Under the pieces are notes generated by a model. The model was not told where the DNA came from. It ran no database searches and was given only the letters and a program-made list of their open reading frames with translations. Position numbers and translations under genes: made by a program. Of a DNA stretch of 64,000 nt, positions 26,901 to 33,456 are shown piece after piece. Within the stretch, counting starts at the first letter, position 1. Each line of letters opens with the position of its first letter. The DNA comes from Sunxiuqinia sp965372405 (GTDB taxonomy: Bacteria > Bacteroidota > Bacteroidia > Bacteroidales > Prolixibacteraceae), in the NCBI GenBank assembly GCA_965372405.1, contig CBDVCE010000008.1, positions 1-64,000 on the forward strand, given 5' to 3'.

Positions 26901-27293
26901 AAGAGAAGCGGCGACGCAAGAGATGTTGGATATGTTGAAATAAACGGTATTCAGGGAACTACACCTGTTACTCAGATTTCAGCTTTTGACTATTATGCTG
27001 AAGGTGGTGGTACCGGAGGTAGAAACGGTATTATTGAGCCTTATGTTTATGACAGGACAAATATTCGATTAAGCCAGTTGTCAGTTGCGTATGATATAGA
27101 TGTTCGCAGACTTAGCCTTCCGTTGAGTGGGGCAACTATTTCACTTGTTGGACAAAATTTATTCATCTTTTACAAAGATGCTCCTTATGATCCTGAGTTG
27201 GCCATGAGTACAAATAACAATGCGCAATCTCTTGATAACTTCAATGTGCCTGCTACAAGGACTTATGGTTTTAATTTAAAAGTAACATTCTAA
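23922..27293 (+). CDS. SusC/RagA-family TonB-dependent transporter with STN domain
   Basis: A 1123-residue outer membrane transporter for glycan oligomers. Order: signal region (about 20-42), STN secretin/TonB short domain (about 46-118), carboxypeptidase-D-like regulatory domain (132-215), TonB plug (about 225-345, with the SusC motif GFKSLGGSSEPLYVIDGIP) and a beta-barrel ending in a terminal phenylalanine (LKVTF). The STN domain indicates direct signalling to FecR. It forms a pair with SusD 12 bp downstream. Confidence 0.96.
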   Translation: MEKKRNLHGYTLLWTKWLKIMKLTVFILIASFLSVNAASYSQSTKLNLKLTDQTLSDVFEEIERQSDFYFLFKNDEVNTKQEVSIDVEKAPISDVLNELFNGTGINYQFVDRYIVIGKSDTPKSFLQETKKLKGVIKDESGLTLPGVTVFIKGTSRGTTTDFDGAYNIELKPGETIVYSFVGMETIEMVYAGEDTLNVVLVPDALEVEEVVVTALGIKREKKTLTYASQQVSGEELLKAKGVNFMDAMNGKAAGLEIKKSASGAGGSTRVVLRGFKSLGGSSEPLYVIDGIPMLNEKRGQPGMWGGADGGDGLSQLNPDDIESINVLKGLNASILYGSEGANGVILVTTKKGKAGKTSVTLSSTTTFESVLVYPELQFDYGAVNGAKESWSTTKGGTNYSEDQMKDFFNTGSNLINGVTISGGNDITTAYFSYANTTAKGVIPNNEYGKHNASFKQSSKLLDDKLTLSSNIMLSSERIENRNVAGYYENPLTGLYNFPRERDWADYRDNYSYLDETRNMDLQNVYVVDHHLSNPYWIINKEPREEEIKRIIASVSADYSLTDNLSLLVRGTYDYIDRKSTEKHAAGSNATNTSANGKYNFANNTNSKAYADALLRYDNTFGKLTVGSFVGTSYTKYQATGISANNGTNDLLYPNVFSTQNYPTNTVINQSGSERILQAVYGSVNFGYDDMFYVDVSARNDWSSTLVGTEDGPSYFYPSVGVVALVSNIFELPEYISFLKVRGSSAQAAKEVPWNSIRSDNEISGSLGGINRNTREPWENLKPELITSNEFGLEFKLYQGRIGFDFTYYNNNSKDQFLEVDLPPEEKGQYTTRNINIGEIVNKGYEITLDGIPVQNNSITWKTAFNFHTNDNEIVELDPDNPARRIGMGSSEGYETFLRVGGSYGDLYGFMFKRNDAGQIMLDETTGRPLRTAKKFDAEDWSVGYLGSLEPDFSLSWNNSIQIKRFNIGALISGKFGGKSVSQTESMLDGWGVSKRSGDARDVGYVEINGIQGTTPVTQISAFDYYAEGGGTGGRNGIIEPYVYDRTNIRLSQLSVAYDIDVRRLSLPLSGATISLVGQNLFIFYKDAPYDPELAMSTNNNAQSLDNFNVPATRTYGFNLKVTF

Positions 27294-27305
27294 AACTGAG
27301 GAACT

Positions 27306-28880
27306 ATGAAAAAGATATTTTTTACAATTATAATAGCCCTGGGATTTTTGGCATGTACCGATGATTTCGAAGTGGCAAACACAGATCATTTCCGTATTTC
27401 TGACGCTGAGCTTGAACAGGATTTTAACCTGTTGGGCTCACCTTTCCAAAATATGAAATATAATCTGTTTGGTGATCAGATTGAGGAGGACCTTTCTCAA
27501 GATAGCTGGGTACGTTACGTTGGAACCCCAACGCCGTTTGTTGGGGGTGCAAACAATACCACCTATAATATTACATGGAACTCTAGTAATCGCTATTGGA
27601 ATCGTTTTTATAACAATGTAATGTCTCCGGGAGCACAGGTAATAAAACTTGCAAATGAAGGAGGGTATGATGTTTTTGCTGCCTGGTCAAAATTAATACA
27701 GGCTTATGGGGCTTCTAAATTAACAACATTATTTGGTCCTATTATTTATTCAAAACATGGCGTATCTGGTGAGGCAAATATTTACGACAGCGAACAAGAT
27801 TTGTATAATAATTTATTTGCTGACCTGGATGAAATTCAGTCAGTTTTCGCTGCTAATCCCGATTATGCAGGATTGAAGAAATTTGATGCCAGTTACAATG
27901 GAGACATGGCAAATTGGAGCAAACTGGTTAACTCTTTACGCTTAAGATTGGCCATTCGAATTTCGAAAGTTGCTCCAGCCCTTGCAAAAACTCAAGGCGA
28001 AAAAGCCTTGAGCGATGCTGCCGGTTTAATTAGTGATAATAGCGAAGATTTCCGTGTATCGCTTTATGGCTCTAAACTTCGTCTTGCTGTAATTGCCTTT
28101 GAATGGGGTGACACCCGTATGGGGGCCGGTATGGAATCGTTTATGGTTGGGTTAAAAGATAATAGGATTGGTAAAATATTTGCACCCGCAACAGATGACT
28201 CCTTATATCCGGAACATCCTGACTGGCCATATAAAGGAATTCGTAGTGGAGCTTACCTTGATTCAAAGGACCAGAGGTTAACCTATTCTACTCCTAACGA
28301 ATCGTTTAAATCTGCTGAAAGCAGACGATTACTTTCTTATGCAGAAGTATGTTTTGCAAAAGCCGAAGCTGCTCTTCGGGGCTGGTCCGGTGCAGGTGAT
28401 GCAAAAACATGCTATGAAGATGGTGTGAGAGCTTCTTTTGCCAGTTGGAAAGCTGACGGTGCAGATGCTTATCTGGCAGATGCTACCAGTACGCCAATTG
28501 ATTATGTGGATCCGAAAGAATCAAGGAATAATTTCACTTCACGTTCAGATATAACTGTAGCTTGGGATGAAGCAGACAGTAATGAGCGTAAACTGGAAAA
28601 AATTATTACCCAGAAATGGTTAAACGATTTCAATAATGGCAATGAGCCCTGGGTTGATCATCGCCGTACAGGATATCCGATGTTGCCATACAACGCAAAG
28701 AATGATAGTAATGCCGACTGGGGTGTAATTCCTGCGGATCAGTTCTTAAAGAGAATGATATTTTCTATAAATGAACGAAATAATAATGCTTCTGGTATTG
28801 CAGATGCAACTACCAAACTTGGAGGATCAGATTTAATTTCTACCCGTTTGTGGTGGGATACTGGTGGTTCGAACTTCTAG
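27306..28880 (+). CDS. SusD/RagB-family nutrient-binding lipoprotein
   Basis: A 524-residue surface lipoprotein of the SusD/RagB superfamily. The lipobox FLAC gives Cys17. The helical TPR-like scaffold is suggested by SLRLRLAIRISKVAP and YAEVCFAKAEAALRGW, the latter being the conserved SusD segment, and a C-terminal region contains QKWLNDF. It resembles the SusD-like_2 type more than classical SusD. It captures glycan over the SusC pore. The operon ends at the terminator 40 bp downstream. Confidence 0.94.
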   Translation: MKKIFFTIIIALGFLACTDDFEVANTDHFRISDAELEQDFNLLGSPFQNMKYNLFGDQIEEDLSQDSWVRYVGTPTPFVGGANNTTYNITWNSSNRYWNRFYNNVMSPGAQVIKLANEGGYDVFAAWSKLIQAYGASKLTTLFGPIIYSKHGVSGEANIYDSEQDLYNNLFADLDEIQSVFAANPDYAGLKKFDASYNGDMANWSKLVNSLRLRLAIRISKVAPALAKTQGEKALSDAAGLISDNSEDFRVSLYGSKLRLAVIAFEWGDTRMGAGMESFMVGLKDNRIGKIFAPATDDSLYPEHPDWPYKGIRSGAYLDSKDQRLTYSTPNESFKSAESRRLLSYAEVCFAKAEAALRGWSGAGDAKTCYEDGVRASFASWKADGADAYLADATSTPIDYVDPKESRNNFTSRSDITVAWDEADSNERKLEKIITQKWLNDFNNGNEPWVDHRRTGYPMLPYNAKNDSNADWGVIPADQFLKRMIFSINERNNNASGIADATTKLGGSDLISTRLWWDTGGSNF

Positions 28881-28920
28881 AAAACTAATTTATTTATCAA
28901 TTGTATAAATAAATTATTAA

Positions 28921-28948
28921 GGCTGTCTCAAACGAGACAGCCTTTTTT
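28921..28948 (+). terminator. Intrinsic terminator of the sigma-FecR-SusCD arm
   Basis: A 9-bp perfect stem GGCTGTCTC / GAGACAGCC with a 4-nt loop AAAC and a T6 tract, 40 bp after the susD stop. Confidence 0.92.
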
Positions 28949-29021
28949 ATGGCACTATTTCATAAACTGTGTAAGTGCTTATATCTTCAAAATTTTGTTA
29001 TTAGCTGGCAAATTAGATGCA

Positions 29022-29425
29022 TTTGGATGAGTGGATTGCTTGTTCGTTTGCATAAAGCTTAAATTCGTTAGCACGGAGGCAATATTCGTGTCCGGTGAGT
29101 GGTCATTCGTTTCAGTCGATTGCATATCCGGAAGCGTTGAGCAGGCATTCGTTTCCAAAATTTCAGGTAAAGATAAGCATGATTCTTGATTGTCTATGGG
29201 ATGGAAATGGACAATTACGTTTTTACTAGTTACAATTCAGTTTATGCATGCTACAATTGCATTTTAATTGATTACAATTGGTTTTTTGTATGTTACAATT
29301 GGATTCCTTCTAGTTACATTTGCATTGCTACAGGTTACAATTGGGCTCCTCCGAATTACATTTGCATTGCTACAGGTTACAATTATGTTCCTACAGGATA
29401 CAATTGGATTCCTTCGGCTACACCT
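29022..29425. repeat. Degenerate 21-bp tandem repeat array
   Basis: A periodic 21-bp repeat fills most of the gap between susD and the YwbE gene. In the first part ATTCGT-type cores sit at 29043, 29064, 29085, 29106 and 29148 (29127 is degenerate). In the second part TACAATT/TACATTT cores sit at 29231, 29252, 29273, 29294, 29315, 29336, 29357, 29378 and 29399, each exactly 21 bp apart. The units at 29315-29335 and 29357-29377 are identical, giving a 42-bp higher-order repeat. Because 21 is a multiple of three, several frames read heptapeptide repeats, but I do not think a protein is made. Confidence 0.88.
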
Positions 29426-29620
29426 AGTATCTTTCCGTGTCCCTAGAAAAGTATGAGCCCTTTTAAGACCCTCATTCGTTTACTTTCCAAATGAAATGGC
29501 TTTGATGAGAAACTCTTTGAAAATAAAGTTAATCAAATGTAAGAACCAGATAGTTTATGATAGTTTTTAATTTTTATTTCGATTTTTTGTGAATTAGTTG
29601 TTTCTTCGAAAGAAAAAGAA

Positions 29621-29821
29621 ATGGACGGTACAAAGCGATCAAATATTCATATTGAGAGTCATGTTGAGATTGTGCAAAAGCATCATCAACGAACTGGAGA
29701 ATTAACTGAAGGGTATGTTTCCCGCATATTAACAAAGTCACCGAACCACCCGCATGGAATAAAAGTAAGACTTGAAACAGGTGAAGTAGGACGGGTGAAA
29801 CAAATTTTAGAAGACGACTAA
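29621..29821 (+). CDS. YwbE family protein
   Basis: A 66-residue protein of the YwbE (DUF2196) family: basic N-terminus, VEIVQK, the conserved TGELTEGYVSRILTKS core, PHGIKVRLETGEVGRV and an acidic end. The function is unknown in all members I know. It is followed 3 bp later by the MOSC gene, so both are probably one transcript. Confidence 0.9.
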   Translation: MDGTKRSNIHIESHVEIVQKHHQRTGELTEGYVSRILTKSPNHPHGIKVRLETGEVGRVKQILEDD

Positions 29822-29824
29822 CTT

Positions 29825-30457
29825 ATGAAAATAATTTCAACAAATATTGCAGAGATCCGCGAGATTGATTGGCGTGGCAAAAAAGTAAAAACAGGCATTT
29901 ATAAATTTCCTGTAGATGAAGCCATTCTGTTAGAAAAAGAAGATGTTAAAAATGATATCGTGGTTGATCGAAAATATCATGGAGGCTTGGACAAGGCTTG
30001 TTATATCTACTCAAAAAATCATTATAATTTTTGGAAAGAACGCTACCCCGATTTAGAATGGAAATGGGGTATGTTTGGTGAAAACCTAACGGTTGAAGGT
30101 TTGGATGAATCACAGATTAATGTTGGAGATATTTTTGAAATAGGGGAGGCTTTGGTTCAGGTCAGCCAACCGCGGTATCCCTGTTATAAACTAGGTGTTC
30201 GTTTTGGTTCGCAGTCAATAGTACGTGAGTTTTTAGAATCATCATATCCAGGCGTTTATGTTCGTGTTTTAAAAGAAGGGAACGCAAGTGTAGGTGATTC
30301 AATGATTCTGAAAGAAAAAGCAAAAAATAGCCTTTCATTGGTTGATCTATTTTCATTTTTCACCCATCAGATTGATAATGTTGAAATGATAAAAAAGGCC
30401 ATTGAAATTCCTGAGTTGGCAGAGGCATGGCGAAAGAGTTTAAAGAAACTGTTGTAG
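29825..30457 (+). CDS. MOSC domain protein (YiiM type)
   Basis: A 210-residue MOSC-domain protein. The conserved cysteine is in the PRYPCYKLG motif, and DRKYHGGLDKACYIY and FGENLTVEG are the family's other signatures. The C-terminal 50 residues form the small helical extension seen in YiiM. MOSC proteins bind sulfur or molybdenum cofactor ligands; YiiM-type members reduce N-hydroxylated compounds. Converges on the DUF255 gene with 42 bp between them. Confidence 0.92.
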   Translation: MKIISTNIAEIREIDWRGKKVKTGIYKFPVDEAILLEKEDVKNDIVVDRKYHGGLDKACYIYSKNHYNFWKERYPDLEWKWGMFGENLTVEGLDESQINVGDIFEIGEALVQVSQPRYPCYKLGVRFGSQSIVREFLESSYPGVYVRVLKEGNASVGDSMILKEKAKNSLSLVDLFSFFTHQIDNVEMIKKAIEIPELAEAWRKSLKKLL

Positions 30458-30499
30458 TGTCAATTTCGCGTTGTCCAAAATCAGATTATTCGTATAGTT

Positions 30500-32602
30500 T
30501 TACTTTTCATGAATCAACTTTAATGCCTCATCCGTTTTTTCTACAGGTAGTTTGCATGCATTATTTTGGCAGACATAAATTAAGGTTTTATTTTTCACAA
30601 AACGATTTTTAAGTAACGGCAGACTGGTTTCATATTCACTAAAACTAAACAAACAATTGGGCAAATATTCTTGTAGAAGTTCAGTTGCTAATTGTTTTGC
30701 ATTTTCACCGTTCACTACTATTTCATAGTGGTTGTCAACCATTGAAAGCATAAGCAATGCCCAGTTTGAATATCCAGCCGGATACTGTTCCAAATTACTA
30801 ATCACTTTTAAAAGCATATTTTTTGAGATTGACAGATAATCAGTACTCCCTAATAAATGCCCAAGTTTAAAGAGATTATTGGCCATAACCGAGTTGGAAG
30901 CCGGAATTACGTTGTCATGAATCTCAATACTTCTTGAAATAAGATCGTTGTCATGTTGGTTGAAGTAGAATATTGTTTGATTTGAATCATAAAATAATTC
31001 AAAAGATTTTCTAATAATTAGTCTGGCATCTTGAATGTAAATTTCGTCACCAGTAACTTCGTACAATGAGATAAAGGCACTTGCAAGCAAAGAATAATCT
31101 TCCAAAAATCCGTCAATTTTGCTAATCCCATTTTTGTAAGAATGCTTTAACGAACCATCTTTGCCCATCATCTTCTCTTTAAGGAAATGAGCATTCTTTT
31201 CAGCTAGTAAAAGGTATCTTTTTTCTCCCAGAGCTTTGTAGGAATCAACAAGACCTGAAAGTACTAATGCATTCCATGATGTAAGGATTTTATCATCCAA
31301 GCCAGGACGAATTCTCTTTTTGCGTTCAGAAAGAAGAGTTGATCTCCATAAAGAAACTTTTTCGCTTAATTCAGCTGGGCTGAGTTCATTCTTTTTTGCA
31401 AAAGTTTCATCAGTTTGTTTTCTGAGCAGGATATAGTTTCCGTGCTCCCATAACCCTTTTGAATTGATGTTATAATATTTAGCAAAGAGGTCAAAATCAT
31501 CGGTAATAATTTCTTTTAGCTCATTTTCTTTCCAAACATAAAATTTGCCTTCTTCTCCTTCGCTATCCGCATCAAGTGATGAATAGAAACCAAACTCCGG
31601 AGATAACATTTCCCGTTCCAGGTATTCAATAGTTTGCATTATCACATCACGATAAGTTGGGTCTTTAAACTTTTGCCAGGCCTGAGCATACAGACTCAGC
31701 ATTTGCCCGTTATCGTAAAGCATTTTCTCAAAATGGGGAACTTTCCAGTGCGAGTCGGTTGAGTATCTTGCAAAGCCACCACCAGCCTGATCATAAATAC
31801 CTCCAAGTGCCATTTTATTAAGACTCACTTTTACAAAGTTTTCAGTGTCACGGTCATTTTGCTGATGCGCCCATCGAAGTAAAAAAAGCAAGTTGTTGGG
31901 CATCATGAATTTTGGTGCACCTTTTTTCCCACCTTCAACCATGTCAAAATATGACCTCCAAATGGCAACAGCCCTACTCAGGTCTTTCAATGAAATATCT
32001 TCAACCGGATTTTGAATTGGAATCAATGCACTTTCCCGTATCCCTTTGCTTAGTTTTTCAGCGTATTGAAGGGTTTCCACAGGATTGTTTTGATGATATG
32101 TATATACTTGCTTTAACGCGTTCATCCAGCTTCTTTTGGGGAAATAAGTTCCAGCCCATATTGGCCGCCCATCGGGGAGTGCAATGGCATTTAAAGGCCA
32201 ACCACCACTTTGGGTCATTAACTGCACAGCAGTCATATAAATCTGGTCAACGTCGGGGCGTTCTTCCCGATCTACTTTTATGCATACAAAATGCTCGTTC
32301 ATTAAAGCTGCAACCTCCAAATCTTCAAAAGACTCATGCTCCATTACATGGCACCAGTGGCAGGCTGCATAACCAATACTAATCAGCAATAATTTGTTTT
32401 CATCTTTAGCTTTTTGCAAAGCTTTATCGCCCCAAGGCATCCAGTTTACCGGATTATGTGCATGCTGCAATAAATAAGGTGAAGTTTCATGTACTAACTC
32501 GTTTGTATATTCTTTTTGTCCCATCTGCTTATTCTCCTGTGCATGAATAAGGACAGGCAAAAACAACATTATTAACCACCAAAAAAGAATTTTGTCCTTC
32601 AT
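30500..32602 (-). CDS. Thioredoxin-domain protein, DUF255/YyaL type
   Basis: About 700 residues. A signal peptide precedes the DUF255 thioredoxin-like domain, which has ETSPYLLQHAHNPVNW, the CHWC active site (about residue 81) and FVCIKVDREERPDVD. The rest is an alpha/alpha-barrel with helical repeats as in YyaL/SPATA20. The long start at 32620 adds six residues; 32602 begins closer to the signal peptide. It is the last gene of the TonB receptor - PhzF - DUF255 run, 67 bp after PhzF. Confidence 0.92.
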   Translation of the reverse strand: MKDKILFWWLIMLFLPVLIHAQENKQMGQKEYTNELVHETSPYLLQHAHNPVNWMPWGDKALQKAKDENKLLLISIGYAACHWCHVMEHESFEDLEVAALMNEHFVCIKVDREERPDVDQIYMTAVQLMTQSGGWPLNAIALPDGRPIWAGTYFPKRSWMNALKQVYTYHQNNPVETLQYAEKLSKGIRESALIPIQNPVEDISLKDLSRAVAIWRSYFDMVEGGKKGAPKFMMPNNLLFLLRWAHQQNDRDTENFVKVSLNKMALGGIYDQAGGGFARYSTDSHWKVPHFEKMLYDNGQMLSLYAQAWQKFKDPTYRDVIMQTIEYLEREMLSPEFGFYSSLDADSEGEEGKFYVWKENELKEIITDDFDLFAKYYNINSKGLWEHGNYILLRKQTDETFAKKNELSPAELSEKVSLWRSTLLSERKKRIRPGLDDKILTSWNALVLSGLVDSYKALGEKRYLLLAEKNAHFLKEKMMGKDGSLKHSYKNGISKIDGFLEDYSLLASAFISLYEVTGDEIYIQDARLIIRKSFELFYDSNQTIFYFNQHDNDLISRSIEIHDNVIPASNSVMANNLFKLGHLLGSTDYLSISKNMLLKVISNLEQYPAGYSNWALLMLSMVDNHYEIVVNGENAKQLATELLQEYLPNCLFSFSEYETSLPLLKNRFVKNKTLIYVCQNNACKLPVEKTDEALKLIHEK

Positions 32603-32669
32603 GCTTTTTTTGAGGTACAAACAAGTTGGGAGAGAAGAATGTTTGAGCGATTTAAGGAAAGGCTACTAT

Positions 32670-33452
32670 TTATATGAATATTTCTCCTTGCAGGTAAGTA
32701 ATTGCTTTACCACTGATCAGAACTCGGTCGTCAAGTAATTCAACTTCCAATTCACCCCCGCGCGTTGAAAGCTGTTGGGCAGTTAATTTGGATTTTCCAA
32801 GTTTTGTTGCCCAAAATGGAGTGAGCGTAGTATGCGCAGAACCTGTCACAGGATCTTCATCAATACCTACTGCAGGAGCAAAAAAGCGACTTGCAAAATC
32901 AACTTCATTGCCGGGAGCAGAAACAATTATCCCTCTTGCATTTGTATTTTTTAGCAGATGAAAATTTGGAGTGATTTGTCTAATTACTTCTTCATTTTTA
33001 TAAATTAACAAATAATCCGTTTTGCCTTTATATGCTTGAACAGGTGCTTCCCCAATCGCTTCAATAATTCCAGTTGGTATTTCAACATCAGAAAAAGTAT
33101 CGGCTGGAAAGTTTAACTGAAGTTTATCTCCATCTTTTTTCACAGTAAGTATGCCACTTCTGCTACCAAATCGAATTTCGTTTGATGAAAATTCTGCTTC
33201 TTCAAAAATAACATGAGCGGCAGCAAGAGTCGCATGTCCACAAAGATCAACTTCAGTAAGTGGGGTAAACCATCTAATTTCAAAACCTACTTGAGTTGGA
33301 ACAAAAAATGCAGTCTCAGCCAGATTGTTTTCCATGGCAATGTTTTGCATGGTTTCATCAGACAACCACTCATTTAAAGGTACAACAGCAGCAGGGTTGC
33401 CTTTAAAGGTTTTAGAAGCAAAAGCATCAATTTGAAAAATTGGAAGTTGCAT
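32670..33452 (-). CDS. PhzF family isomerase
   Basis: A 260-residue PhzF/diaminopimelate-epimerase-fold protein. The catalytic glutamate (about 46) lies in NNLAETAFF. The DLCGHATLAAA and DEDPVTGSAH motifs that line the two-domain active site are present. Substrates of most PhzF-like proteins are unknown. It starts 4 bp after the TonB-receptor gene ends, which is close enough for one operon although a functional link is not obvious. Confidence 0.92.
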   Translation of the reverse strand: MQLPIFQIDAFASKTFKGNPAAVVPLNEWLSDETMQNIAMENNLAETAFFVPTQVGFEIRWFTPLTEVDLCGHATLAAAHVIFEEAEFSSNEIRFGSRSGILTVKKDGDKLQLNFPADTFSDVEIPTGIIEAIGEAPVQAYKGKTDYLLIYKNEEVIRQITPNFHLLKNTNARGIIVSAPGNEVDFASRFFAPAVGIDEDPVTGSAHTTLTPFWATKLGKSKLTAQQLSTRGGELEVELLDDRVLISGKAITYLQGEIFI

Positions 33453-33456
33453 CTTT

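Noticed and set aside
29186..29456. Proteins encoded in the 21-bp repeat array
   Set aside because: Several frames are open at once simply because the period is a multiple of three; no start context, family or partner gene supports a product.
28950..29620. CRISPR array
   Set aside because: The 21-bp units are contiguous and degenerate with no unique spacers of constant length, and no cas genes are nearby.
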